A stretch of DNA of 15,887 bases from Candidatus Colwelliibacteriota bacterium (GCA_014874305.1 JACWAO010000024.1:1-15887); one strand, 5' to 3'; counted from the first letter of the stretch, positions 1 through 7,543 are shown. Program-made: numbers and translations. Notes: generated by a model from the sequence alone, not told the origin.

Positions 1-74
1 GAAAAGAGGATGGCATCTTCTATAAAAAAGTTTATCTCGTTGTCTTCTTTTTTCTTGGTCATTACTTCTTTCAT
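1..74 (-). CDS. 5' end of an unknown gene running off the left edge
   Basis: Partial gene read leftwards out of the window; only about 24 N-terminal residues are visible. They are rich in Lys, Glu and Asp (start MKEVMTKKKEDNE, then INFFIEDAILF). Two in-frame ATG codons exist, at 74-72 and 62-60. A plausible sigma70 promoter lies just upstream (TTGATA at 113-108, 17-nt spacer, TAAATT at 90-85). That puts the transcription start within a few bases of the first ATG, so I favour 74. No convincing Shine-Dalgarno is seen before either start. The family cannot be recognised from this fragment. Confidence 0.45.
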   Translation of the reverse strand, partial: MKEVMTKKKEDNEINFFIEDAILF

Positions 75-84
75 ACTTTACTTT

Positions 85-113
85 AATTTACATCAAAAAT
101 AGCCGCTTATCAA
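85..113 (-). promoter_or_regulatory. Putative sigma70 promoter with its -35 inside a terminator hairpin
   Basis: On the - strand, TTGATA (113-108, 5 of 6 match to TTGACA) is followed after 17 nt by TAAATT (90-85, 4 of 6 match to TATAAT). The -35 box overlaps the loop and one arm of the terminator hairpin at 102-118. It would drive the gene leaving the left edge. Seen in sequence; activity is inferred. Confidence 0.4.
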
Positions 114-118
114 GCGGC
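95..118 (-). terminator. Intrinsic terminator, - strand
   Basis: Arms GCCGCTT (102-108) and AAGCGGC (112-118) form a perfect 7-bp stem with a 3-nt loop. On the - strand it is followed by TATTTTTG (from 101). It would end - strand transcription coming from 147 and above. Confidence 0.6.
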
Positions 119-146
119 AGTTGCTATTTTGTTTTACAATTTTCGG

Positions 147-368
147 CTAAACTGTTTGCATCGCTGGTATTTGCAAGATACCAGATAGCTCAAGTTCTTG
201 TTTTATGCCTTTCCAATCTACTGTTCTAAACTCGTTCGATAGGGGGAGCAGACGATGTTTGGTATCGGATAGACCGAGAAACATCTTTTGGAAATAGAAA
301 AGCGGATCGGAATCAATCCGCTCGGACGCTAGAGACAGACAGCCTTTCAGTCTGGCCAGAGAAGACAA
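147..368 (-). CDS. Doubtful 73-aa ORF, no recognisable family
   Basis: An open frame with a TTG start and TAG stop, 9 nt downstream of the remnant gene at 378-599. The C-terminal half (around FRTVDWKGIKQELELSG) looks moderately protein-like. There is no Shine-Dalgarno, no ATG until residue 29, and a hairpin with a T-tract (322-298) sits inside the frame. The last point suggests the right part is a 3' untranslated region. A shorter 45-aa product from the internal ATG is possible. It may equally be non-coding or the decayed tail of a gene. I assign no function. Confidence 0.2.
   Translation of the reverse strand: MSSLARLKGCLSLASERIDSDPLFYFQKMFLGLSDTKHRLLPLSNEFRTVDWKGIKQELELSGILQIPAMQTV
297..322 (-). 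terminator. Probable terminator, - strand
   Basis: Arms AGCGGAT (301-307) and ATCCGCT (316-322) pair over 7 bp with an 8-nt loop. On the - strand the hairpin is followed by TTTTCTATTT. It lies about 55 bases downstream of the stop codon of the membrane-protein remnant at 378-599. Confidence 0.45.
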
Positions 369-377
369 CCGATTTAC

Positions 378-599
378 TTAATTAAATTGCTTATTTATCA
401 CCCATAAATAAGCAAATATCAATAAGCTAATCACTAACTCAATAGAAGAGAAGCTGTTTATAGTCGAAAACTTAACCAAGGAGTAAACAATATACATTAT
501 CTCTATAGCAAACAGAACGGTTAAAGCATATAAAGACCATTTTCGCATCCGCCCTAGGCCAATACCTACGATAACTCCGGCAACTCCGTATATAATAAC
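378..599 (-). pseudogene. N-terminally truncated small membrane protein (remnant or 56-aa short form)
   Basis: The frame reads VIIYGVAGVIVGIGLG, then MRKWSLYALTVLF, and ends with LLIFAYLWVINKQFN and TAA at 380-378. It holds two to three hydrophobic membrane segments with a basic RMRKW loop, typical of small integral membrane proteins. An in-frame TAG at 602-600 cuts it off upstream, and the remaining start is the ATG at 548-546, which would discard the first hydrophobic segment. Immediately upstream the opposite strand codes for the YdeI-like gene. I read this as the 3' part of a gene whose front was lost when the neighbouring DNA was joined. A genuine 56-aa protein starting at 548 is the alternative. 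Family unknown. Confidence 0.5.
591..596 (+). promoter_or_regulatory. Putative -10 box of the YdeI-like gene
   Basis: A perfect TATAAT lies 16 nt before the ATG at 613 and would give a leader of only about 10 nt. No good -35 box is present at 16-18 nt, and no Shine-Dalgarno precedes the start. Confidence 0.4.
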
Positions 600-612
600 C
601 TAATTTATTAGT

Positions 613-864
613 ATGGCCAAAAAGGAAATCGCCGATGGCACGGTACATAAAATGCCAGCGGATCTTCGAAAAGCAATCGAGTTCGACCCTATCGTGAGAA
701 ATGCGTGGACGGATATTACACCGCTGGCGCGCAATGAGTGGATTTGCTGGGTTACATCTGCTAAAAAAGACGAAACCAGGAGCCGTCGTATAACCGTCGG
801 CCTTGATAAAATGCACAAAGGCGGGCGCCGACCATGCTGTTGGGCTGGTTGTCCTCATCGTTAA
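613..864 (+). CDS. YdeI/OmpD-associated-like small protein
   Basis: 83-aa soluble protein resembling short members of the YdeI/OmpD-associated family. Its core is of the form 'ADLRKAIEFDPIVRNAW', then 'TPLARNEWICWV', then 'AKKDETRSRRI'. It ends in a Cys/His-rich tail, RRPCCWAGCPHR (about residues 72-83). The alternating helices with a W-x-x-W-V core and the 'K-x-x-E-T-R-x-x-R-I' stretch are the family signature as I recall it. The biochemical role of the family is poorly defined; some members have been linked to bacteriocin protection. The CCWxGCPH tail could bind a metal, which is inference. Monocistronic; it converges on the giant surface-protein gene, and a shared bidirectional terminator (918-947) separates them. 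The start at 613 is the only ATG that keeps the complete N-terminus. Confidence 0.75.
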   Translation: MAKKEIADGTVHKMPADLRKAIEFDPIVRNAWTDITPLARNEWICWVTSAKKDETRSRRITVGLDKMHKGGRRPCCWAGCPHR

Positions 865-917
865 AGCGACTTTAGTAAGGAGTCTGCGCGTGACGCAAGT
901 AAAATCAGCTCTATACA

Positions 918-947
918 AAAATCCCCGATTCTACAACCGGGGATTTT
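918..947. terminator. Bidirectional terminator between convergent genes
   Basis: A perfect 10-bp stem (918-927 with 938-947, core CCCCG/CGGGG) and a 10-nt loop. The A/T ends of the stem supply U-tracts in both directions. It ends the surface-protein transcript on the - strand (TTTTTG after the stem) and the YdeI-like gene on the + strand. Confidence 0.8.
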
Positions 948-955
948 AAAAATAA

Positions 956-3900
956 TTATTGACTGTTTAAGGCCTTAACTTCCTCTTGAAGAAGCTGGAG
1001 TATCTCCTGCTGAAGAAGCTGAATTTTAGCTCTTATCTGGATTACTTGCTCACTAGTTAATTTAGCGGCCGACGTAGCGGTGGTTGGAGTAGAGGGTGTG
1101 GTTTGGTTAGCCGACGAGGAGCCGAATATCTGCGTTAACATAGCCCGCGTCTTAGGCCCGAGTAAACCGTATCCCGTCGTCCTCGAACTTCCGTTCGTAA
1201 CGATTCCATATTTCGCCTGGAATTTTTTCACCGCTTGTTCGGTTAACTGTCCGAAGTATCCGGTAACCAAACCTTCCGGATATATTTCTTTGTTCTGAGC
1301 TAATACCTCCTGTAATCGCGTTACATCCTTTCCGCGAGAGCCAAGACGAAGAGTGACGTTGAAGATCGCGCTTATTGCTGACGACGGCAAGGAGGGAGTA
1401 ACGGCTGTTGGTGAAGTATTAAGAGTTGTTTCGGTTGTTGTGGCGCTGACAGTACTTGTAGGCATAGAGGTTACGGAAGTTGTAGTAGTGGTAGGAATTA
1501 TTAGACCAGTAGATCCACCACCGCCACTAATGCTCATGCCGCCGCCGCCAAACAATGGTACGGTGCTCACCGGACCACTGGCAGCTGACTCGTTGCTGTT
1601 ACTATCCAAAGATGTTACTTCGTATTGATAAGTCGTGCCCGCTGTCACGCTATTGTCGGTATACGAAGTTCCACTCGTTTGAGCGAGATACAAGTATTGA
1701 GATCCGTTCTGCCTGTAAACGTTATAGGTCGAAACTCCGCTTACCGCCGTCCATGAAATAGTTATATATACGTTACCAGCGGCGGCAGATACGTTTGTCG
1801 GAGTGGCCGGAGCGCTCTGCGAGGTTGCTTGTATCGGCGCGTAAGTTGAGAAGTGGCTCGTGGTACCGCTTAAGGTCACGGAGGTTAAGGTGTCCCAGGT
1901 TGCCCCTAATGGAGTTAGTGTTACGGTAGTGGGAACCTGAACCCAGGCGTTAGCGGTGTTATCGTAGTAGCCTATCATTAAATTCTGCGCGCCAGTAATA
2001 CTGGAAATGCCTTCCGAAGTAAGCTGGCTCTTAGTCATGACGAATTGGAGCGTGGCATTGGAAGAGAGAGTGGAAATCGACTGGCCCGCGTTTGATCCAG
2101 AAGCATAGGTCGCGTCAATTTCCTCTCCCGTACCCACTACTTTCGTCCCCTTCGTATCCGGAGTACTCATAGTGTTGGTAATTGAGAGTTGAACGTTGCT
2201 GGTTCCGCTACCCATAGCCCCCTGCGGCACCGACAATTGAACATTACTTGTTTGCACGACTCCTCCAGTAGTAGGACTAACCGACTGGGCTTGCTGTGTC
2301 GATTCGAAGCTAACCGCGTTAAGATTAAGAATTATACTGCTAGCCGGCGCGGTTACTATTTGCGGCACTCCGTTATAACCATCGGCTACCGCGTTAAGAG
2401 TATAAGAACCTGACCCAACGCTTATGCTGAAGTTACCGTTAGCGTCGGAGGTCGCTCCCGACCAGCCGCCGGAGTTATTGCTGGCCCAAACTTTCACGTT
2501 AGCCACCGGCGAGCCGTTATACTTCGTCGTACCGCTTAAAGTTTGCGTGGTGGTCGCTAAGGTAAGCGTCAAACTCGAGGTGGAAGCGTTTACGTTAAGC
2601 TGTGAGATAACCGAACCGGAATACCCGGGTTTATTGACCCCTACATCATACGTCCCCTGGCGCAACTGTATAGAAAACGAACCGTCAGAAGCAACCTTAA
2701 CTCCCCCGCCGCCGCTAGACCCGGCCGCCCAGACATACGCATCAGTATACGATCCGCTCACCAAGCCAGAAATAGTGTAAACATTCACGCTACCCAAGCT
2801 GATGGTAACCGTCTCGTCGCCGCTTACGGAAGTGGTGGTCGCCGGAATCGGACCGAAGTTAGGAACGCCGCCCATAATCGTATAGTCCGTGGAGCCGGAG
2901 TACGGCACCTGGATTTGGTAAGTGTCATACGATGACGAGGTGCTTACCAAGGTATTAGTGTAACCGCCGCCTAAACTGCTTTGGGCGTTTATAAACGCCT
3001 GGCTAAACGTATTCCCCGGCTCCAGATGGATAGTGATGGTGGCTACGCTTGCCGAGATCGTCGGCACCGCCAAGTCGCTATTAACCGCCGATCCGCTATT
3101 TAACTCCTGGTCCGCTACCTGCGACTGGCCCATAACGGAAGCGTGAAGATAAAGATTACTCAATCCTTTCTGAATCTTTAGCGAGAAGGTGCCGTCCGAA
3201 GCGGTCTGGCCGCCGGCCATACCGGGTCCGAAATCACCTTGGGTTATCCAGACATTAGCGCCGGAAAGGTTCGCACTGTTCTGTTTGATCGTTCCGGAGA
3301 TGGTAACAAAGTTCGAATTGTCCAAAGTAAAATTAATGCTCGGGTTGCTGGAGTTGGAGACAACAACGCTCGTCTGATCGCTAAGTTTACCGTAGTTCTG
3401 CGCAAAACCGCCCACATCATAACTACTGCAGGTCAGAACAAAAAGCCTGTAATATCCCTGGCTGTCGGTCACGGCGTTCCCGTGGCCTGGTCCGTTCTGA
3501 CAGAACGCATAGATGTTTACTCCCGAAACCGCGTTGCCCGACCCGTCTTTGACGTAGCCGGAGATATAGCTCGAGGGTGGTTGCAGTTTAATGGTTACTA
3601 CTGGGGTCGTCGCGCCGATGTCGAATGATGGGTCATCGGTTACCGTGATGCTCTGCGTAACATTGCCCGGAACATTAGGGCCGGTAATATTCAGTTTGTA
3701 TACCCCGTCATTCGCGTAAACCCCGAAGTATCCGTTGCCATTAGGATTGCCGGAACTCGATTTTCCGTTCTGAACCGGCTGGTAGGCCACTACCCACATA
3801 TTATTATACTGATCTGAAAGAAGCGGGTTTCCGTTAGCTCCGACTATCTGCCCGTAAATCTCGCGCGTCGCTGAGGTAAATGTGAAGTTAGCGGTCGCCG

Positions 3901-5926
3901 TCGTGGTTGTATTAGAAATCGTAATCGCCTGGCCGGATGGATCGCTAATCGGTATAGTCGTGGTAGAAGGCGGCATATGCGCTTCAACGTCGTAAGTTCC
4001 ATTCCCAGGTAGAGCTAAGACATAATCCGCGTTACCGGAGCCATCGGTCTCAAAAAATGCCGGCTGAACGCCTCCCGGTCCCATCTGAACCTGCGCGCCC
4101 TGCGGCATAGCCATTACCGCCACAAGCTTATTGGCGCCATAAGTAGCTCCCAAAGCGAGCGTTCCCGACACTTTATTAACGGTGCTGGTCGACAGTATCA
4201 AAACCTGCGGACTGGAGGTTGACGTGCCTGATTGCAACTGTGTTCCCGGAGCCGGCAGATCGCCGCCCGAAGCGTCATACGCCCAGACAAACCCCTCGCT
4301 GGATATGTCGGGAATGGTATAAACATAAGTGCTGGTGCTGAAAGTAGTCGAACCGTCGCCGACATAATAAATGTTCTGGCCGTTCTGGGCACCGATGAAA
4401 ACCCTCATATTAGTTGAGGTCGTAATCGGCGAGGAGCTTGTCGCCAAGGCCAGTTTGACGTAGTAGTTTCCGACTACGCTGAAGAAAGTGTTGGGATTCA
4501 CATCCGAGTTCATACCGGTAGAGTTTATAACCTGAACCGGACCCGATTGCGCTCCCGCGGGCACGGTAGCTGTAATTGAAGTGGCGGTCCAGCCGGTGGT
4601 CGAGGCCTGGACCGGCGGCAGGGGTCCGGTTGATTGATTGAAGCCTCCGGAAAAGAGAACTGTGCCGCTTGCCCCGAAATTACTGCCGGTAATCGTGACC
4701 GTATCTCCCGCCTTGCCCGAGGCTGGTGAAACGGAGGTTATGCCGGGAATAGAGGAGGTCTGTACAACGGTAGAGCTTGAAAACGCGAGCGGGAACTGGT
4801 CGTTATTATTATCCTGGATTAAACCGGTCACTTCCAAGCTCGCGGTCGCCCCCTGAGTCAGACTCAGGTTCATAATAGTGAACTGGTTACCCATAAAATC
4901 AATGAAGGGAGCGTTCATCGAACCGCCGCAGTTAAGCGTTTGCCCGTTAATCTGGTAATTGGAACAGTTATTTGCCTGTCCGCCGTTCACGTTTTCATTA
5001 AGATTGACGATTATCCTGTCAGGAAAAGCTTTAAAAGAAGAAACTATCGGCGCCGTCGGCAAGTGATACTCAACCCGCGGAGAGCTCTCGGCGTTTCCCG
5101 CCGCGTCGCTATCCGTAAGCCAAACGGAAGAAATATAGCTGTTGCCGACATTTACGTTAACATCGCCGTTCGCATTAATGGAGCTTGTGGCAATAGTCGA
5201 GGTGGCGCCGGAACTGCTGTAAACATTCAAGGTCCCTTGCTCATCCACGCCTCCGGAACCGGAATCGTGAATATAGTAAGAGCCGTTGTTATAGCTCGCG
5301 GATAAATTGGAAATCGTCGGCTGTTGGGAGTGGATATCCGCCGTAAAAGCGGCAGTGGTAGTCGGCGTAGTCGTCGCCGCGCCGCCGGAGGTAACGATAC
5401 TCGAGGTGGCGATGCCTACCGTAACCTGTTCGGCAACCGCGCCTGATGTTTCCGGCGCTCCGTTATCCGTCCAGTAAGTTGAGCTGGCTGTTTTTAAAAC
5501 AACAAAGAAGTAACCCGTACCAGAAGTAGAGGTCGGGGCAGTAATAGTGGTGGTGCTGTTAATGTTGACCGAGGAGGTGGCAAGAAGAGTGTCGGAGGAT
5601 AAATCAAAAGGCACGACCATGTTGGTGGTCGTGGCTTGATACAGTCCGACCCAGTCAAAACTGGAGGTGGAAACAAGAGTCGAGGTAGCGGCTTCCGTAG
5701 TAGTGGCTACCGTCACGGTAACGCTTGAGAGGGTCGTGCTGGGGTTATTGAGCTGTAATCCCAGAACCGGGAAAACCTGATCCGCCATCACCGTATTCGG
5801 CTGGTTTACTTGGAGAACGGTTGAGGTGGCATTATTAACCGCGGCTAGGGCTTTGTTTGAAAAACCGGCGAAAAACAAAAAAGCGACCACCCCGAAGAGA
5901 ACGCTACCCGCTACTTTTTTATTCAT
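956..5926 (-). CDS. Giant secreted multidomain surface protein with peptidoglycan-binding domain
   Basis: 1656-aa exported protein. Residues 1-29 are a signal peptide (KK, long hydrophobic run, ALA cleavage motif). Residues 30-390 are Thr/Ser-rich beta domains. About 395-485 is an IPT/TIG Ig-like fold (PASGKAGDTVTITGSNFG). At least five carboxypeptidase-regulatory-like (prealbumin-type) repeats follow, near 685-750, 785-870, 873-945, 1049-1115 and 1127-1200, with SDGSFS/DANGNFS-type cores. About 1217-1365 resembles a ZU5-like domain ending SHFSTYA. Residues 1372-1457 are a fibronectin type III domain, then a Gly-rich hinge and a TTTT linker. Residues 1524-1602 are a PG_binding_1 domain (LRLGSRGKDVTRLQ; GYFGQLTEQAVKKFQ), then a Gln/Leu-rich coiled coil (about 1621-1656). 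Probable role: a wall-attached stalk or adhesin on the cell surface. The start is supported by a strong Shine-Dalgarno (AGGTGATC) 9 nt before the ATG. Only four Cys are present. Monocistronic. Confidence 0.85.
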   Translation of the reverse strand: MNKKVAGSVLFGVVAFLFFAGFSNKALAAVNNATSTVLQVNQPNTVMADQVFPVLGLQLNNPSTTLSSVTVTVATTTEAATSTLVSTSSFDWVGLYQATTTNMVVPFDLSSDTLLATSSVNINSTTTITAPTSTSGTGYFFVVLKTASSTYWTDNGAPETSGAVAEQVTVGIATSSIVTSGGAATTTPTTTAAFTADIHSQQPTISNLSASYNNGSYYIHDSGSGGVDEQGTLNVYSSSGATSTIATSSINANGDVNVNVGNSYISSVWLTDSDAAGNAESSPRVEYHLPTAPIVSSFKAFPDRIIVNLNENVNGGQANNCSNYQINGQTLNCGGSMNAPFIDFMGNQFTIMNLSLTQGATASLEVTGLIQDNNNDQFPLAFSSSTVVQTSSIPGITSVSPASGKAGDTVTITGSNFGASGTVLFSGGFNQSTGPLPPVQASTTGWTATSITATVPAGAQSGPVQVINSTGMNSDVNPNTFFSVVGNYYVKLALATSSSPITTSTNMRVFIGAQNGQNIYYVGDGSTTFSTSTYVYTIPDISSEGFVWAYDASGGDLPAPGTQLQSGTSTSSPQVLILSTSTVNKVSGTLALGATYGANKLVAVMAMPQGAQVQMGPGGVQPAFFETDGSGNADYVLALPGNGTYDVEAHMPPSTTTIPISDPSGQAITISNTTTTATANFTFTSATREIYGQIVGANGNPLLSDQYNNMWVVAYQPVQNGKSSSGNPNGNGYFGVYANDGVYKLNITGPNVPGNVTQSITVTDDPSFDIGATTPVVTIKLQPPSSYISGYVKDGSGNAVSGVNIYAFCQNGPGHGNAVTDSQGYYRLFVLTCSSYDVGGFAQNYGKLSDQTSVVVSNSSNPSINFTLDNSNFVTISGTIKQNSANLSGANVWITQGDFGPGMAGGQTASDGTFSLKIQKGLSNLYLHASVMGQSQVADQELNSGSAVNSDLAVPTISASVATITIHLEPGNTFSQAFINAQSSLGGGYTNTLVSTSSSYDTYQIQVPYSGSTDYTIMGGVPNFGPIPATTTSVSGDETVTISLGSVNVYTISGLVSGSYTDAYVWAAGSSGGGGVKVASDGSFSIQLRQGTYDVGVNKPGYSGSVISQLNVNASTSSLTLTLATTTQTLSGTTKYNGSPVANVKVWASNNSGGWSGATSDANGNFSISVGSGSYTLNAVADGYNGVPQIVTAPASSIILNLNAVSFESTQQAQSVSPTTGGVVQTSNVQLSVPQGAMGSGTSNVQLSITNTMSTPDTKGTKVVGTGEEIDATYASGSNAGQSISTLSSNATLQFVMTKSQLTSEGISSITGAQNLMIGYYDNTANAWVQVPTTVTLTPLGATWDTLTSVTLSGTTSHFSTYAPIQATSQSAPATPTNVSAAAGNVYITISWTAVSGVSTYNVYRQNGSQYLYLAQTSGTSYTDNSVTAGTTYQYEVTSLDSNSNESAASGPVSTVPLFGGGGMSISGGGGSTGLIIPTTTTTSVTSMPTSTVSATTTETTLNTSPTAVTPSLPSSAISAIFNVTLRLGSRGKDVTRLQEVLAQNKEIYPEGLVTGYFGQLTEQAVKKFQAKYGIVTNGSSRTTGYGLLGPKTRAMLTQIFGSSSANQTTPSTPTTATSAAKLTSEQVIQIRAKIQLLQQEILQLLQEEVKALNSQ

Positions 5927-5935
5927 AATTTATAA

Positions 5936-5949
5936 GATCACCTACCTTT
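5936..5949 (-). promoter_or_regulatory. Extended Shine-Dalgarno of the surface protein
   Basis: On the - strand AAAGGTAGGTGATC ends 9 nt before the ATG at 5926. The AGGTGATC part is an exact extended match to the usual 16S 3'-end complement (AAGGAGGTGATC). This fixes the start codon and shows that canonical initiation is used for this gene. Confidence 0.75.
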
Positions 5950-5970
5950 AATGATTAAGGCCTTTCATGA

Positions 5971-5979
5971 AGTATAACA
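5971..5979 (-). promoter_or_regulatory. Extended -10 promoter of the surface protein
   Basis: TGT-TATACT on the - strand (5979-5971) is a TGn extended -10 element. The expected start near 5964 gives a leader of about 38 nt that includes the Shine-Dalgarno. The -35 region is weak and A/T-rich, as usual for extended -10 promoters. Confidence 0.55.
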
Positions 5980-6008
5980 CAATCAAAAATTAGAAACTGT
6001 TAATAACT

Positions 6009-6033
6009 AAAAAAGCCCAGAGGTTACTCTGAG
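6009..6033 (-). terminator. Terminator, - strand, ending an unidentified transcript
   Basis: CTCAGAG (6033-6027) and CTCTGGG (6022-6016) form a 7-bp stem with one G-U pair and a 4-nt loop. It is followed by C and six T (6014-6009). There is no protein gene between it and the terminator at 6226-6256, so it either ends a small RNA or serves as a second brake before the surface-protein promoter. Confidence 0.6.
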
Positions 6034-6214
6034 ACGGGAAACACTGTCTGCGTCTCAAGAACAGAAAAGATTGTAGGAGCGTCGGTCTGGCACCGCTCAT
6101 TTCCCCGCCATAGCGTAGCCATAAAGAGGCATACTGCTCCGATAGTTAAGGCAATCTCTCGGTTTTTACGGGGCAAACCCGAACGCGCAATTGACTCTCC
6201 GCCCGGCTCTCTCT
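6009..6214 (-). ncRNA. Possible structured small RNA (low confidence)
   Basis: About 200 bases lie between two - strand terminators, with no convincing ORF in either direction. Read on the - strand the segment holds several short inverted pairs. One is GAGCG (about 6098) with CGCTC (about 6082). Another is GAGACG (6056-6051) with CGTCTC (6036-6031). The second hairpin shares three bases with the arm of the terminator at 6033-6009, as in attenuators. I found no match to 6S, SRP, tmRNA or RNase P signatures and no good promoter. It could be an untranscribed spacer. Confidence 0.2.
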
Positions 6215-6256
6215 AAATAACAAAAGAGCTTCCGCCGAAGAATTCGACGAAAGCTC
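6215..6256 (-). terminator. Strong intrinsic terminator, - strand
   Basis: 14-bp stem (6226-6239 with 6243-6256; two G-U pairs on the - strand) and a 3-nt loop, followed on the - strand by TTTTGTTATTT. It ends the transcript of the membrane protein at 6323-6808. Confidence 0.8.
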
Positions 6257-6322
6257 ATAAACGAATGTACAAAACCACGGGCGGGGTTTCCTGAGCAGTG
6301 TCGAAGGGTTCGTGTTACCGAC

Positions 6323-6808
6323 TTAGCAACGCGGTTGTTTATGCCACCAGTTGGGACCGCCGAGTCCTTCAAGCGCTTTGCTGATTTCTAGCACGCCGCC
6401 TATCTGATACAGACCAACGTTCCGCTTCCAGGCGCGGTAGGCGATATTTCCTACCACGAAGCAATCCGCTACCAGAAAAAACCCCCACACGTAACGGCTG
6501 CCAATCAAAAGGGCTGGAATCCGGCCGGGGAAAAAGACCACAAGAAACAACAAAAAAGTCCCCACGCCAAACATCCCAATCATTTCAACCCCATGCCTAC
6601 GGTAACCAAGCAACACGTAGATGAGCCAGTACGCCGCAATAAGCGCGGCGGAGACAACGATGAGAATAGCCATGAACACCTCTTCTACTCCTGTTTCTGC
6701 CCAAGTTTGCTGCAGACCGAATCGGGCAAGAATCATCGCCAAAGCGAAACCGATAACTGAAAACACGAGTCCGAAAACGATTCCGCGCGACATCATCCGC
6801 TCATCCAC
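6323..6808 (-). CDS. Unrecognised multi-pass membrane protein
   Basis: 161-aa integral membrane protein with four to five hydrophobic segments (about residues 8-30, 43-67, 73-93 and 105-125). The loop between the second and third segments is basic (YRRHG). The cytoplasmic-type C-terminus ends GGPNWWHKQPRC. I do not recognise the family and see no catalytic motif. The frame stays open upstream to a TTG at 6853. I choose GTG at 6808 because GGAGG lies 8 nt before it and the protein then begins MDERMMSRG just ahead of the first membrane segment. Transcribed alone, divergently from the gene at 7061, with a strong terminator downstream. Confidence 0.65.
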   Translation of the reverse strand: MDERMMSRGIVFGLVFSVIGFALAMILARFGLQQTWAETGVEEVFMAILIVVSAALIAAYWLIYVLLGYRRHGVEMIGMFGVGTFLLFLVVFFPGRIPALLIGSRYVWGFFLVADCFVVGNIAYRAWKRNVGLYQIGGVLEISKALEGLGGPNWWHKQPRC

Positions 6809-6904
6809 CGCAGATCCCTCCCGGGAGACCCATATTAATACCTTGGAGACCAAAACCGATTAAAACTTACCAATAAAAACAAATAAAGTAAAACTCCTCG
6901 GATT

Positions 6905-6949
6905 CCCGCCATTGGTCCGCCCTTGCTTGTGTGGCGGGCTACGGCGGAC
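6905..6949. repeat. Two interleaved inverted repeats in a divergent intergenic region
   Basis: CCCGCCA (6905-6911) pairs with TGGCGGG (6932-6938), and GTCCGCC (6915-6921) pairs with GGCGGAC (6943-6949). The arms are ordered A-B-A'-B', so both stems together would make an H-type pseudoknot with short joining loops. The GC-rich composition contrasts with the A/T-rich flanks. It lies between divergent genes and could be an intergenic repeat of this genome or a regulatory element. Confidence 0.4.
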
Positions 6950-7030
6950 AAAGGCCAGAGCTTTCGGGATCTATACTGGTAAAACTTATGGGTTTTTGCG
7001 TGGTGAAGTTTTAATTCAACGTAATAGATG

Positions 7031-7036
7031 TATAAT
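7031..7036 (+). promoter_or_regulatory. -10 box of the gene at 7061
   Basis: A perfect TATAAT lies 24 nt before the ATG at 7061, implying a leader of about 18 nt. No strong -35 box is seen, only T-rich sequence (GTTTTA) at the 17-nt spacing. Confidence 0.45.
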
Positions 7037-7060
7037 TAATGAAAAGATAATTTAAACAAA

Positions 7061-7486
7061 ATGCGCAAGAATACACTGCGTGAGATATCGAAGTTCGCCG
7101 CCGGTTTGGTCCTCGGAGATTTTATATTCGGCCTATGGCTTTATCTTAGTGGACATACGCCGATTACCATCCTCGGGATAACATATACCGCGCAAATTAT
7201 TATGGCCTGGATGGTTTTCGACGTTCTGTTGTTTGTCTTCCTGTTTCACTACGGGTGGCGCATGCCGGAGCGCGCAAGAACCGATAGTGAAAGAAGTTTT
7301 CACCTTGCCATCGGCGTGCTGTTCACGATAGTAGCGCTACTGCATTTCGCGAGAATCATCTTCGGTATCAATCTCGTGTTGGGATCGTGGGAAGTCCCCT
7401 ACTGGCTAAACGGACTTGGAAGCGTGGTAACCGCGTTCTTTGCCTACATCAGTTTTAGTTTGTTTAAGAAAGAGAAAACAGCTTAG
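7061..7486 (+). CDS. Unrecognised four-TM membrane protein
   Basis: 141-aa integral membrane protein with a short basic N-terminus (MRKNTLRE). Four hydrophobic segments lie at about residues 12-30, 43-63, 81-101 and 116-134. A charged loop between the second and third carries RMPERARTDSER, and the tail is Lys-rich (KKEKT). The even number of segments and the positive loops suggest both ends face the cytoplasm. No catalytic or ligand motif is evident and I do not recognise the family. A -10 box lies upstream and a textbook terminator follows, so it is probably monocistronic. There is no clear Shine-Dalgarno before the ATG (only AAAAGATAA). Confidence 0.7.
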   Translation: MRKNTLREISKFAAGLVLGDFIFGLWLYLSGHTPITILGITYTAQIIMAWMVFDVLLFVFLFHYGWRMPERARTDSERSFHLAIGVLFTIVALLHFARIIFGINLVLGSWEVPYWLNGLGSVVTAFFAYISFSLFKKEKTA

Positions 7487-7543
7487 CATAAGCAGGGTCA
7501 GCGATCCTCCGAGCTAAAATAATGCGGCAGGCTTAAAACATAT

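Noticed and set aside
472..918. 148-aa open frame on the - strand
   Set aside because: It lies opposite the YdeI-like gene in another frame, is rich in Arg/Cys, and crosses the 918-947 terminator; the YdeI-like frame has recognisable family motifs and the membrane-protein remnant explains the rest.
2424..2780. Several 60-130-aa + strand frames within 1080-5305
   Set aside because: All are antisense to the giant surface protein, whose frame is continuous with clear domains, a signal peptide and a Shine-Dalgarno.
6191..6219. TTGACT-17-TAAATA, a + strand promoter-like pair
   Set aside because: The -10 matches only three of six bases and it points straight into a terminator with no gene downstream.
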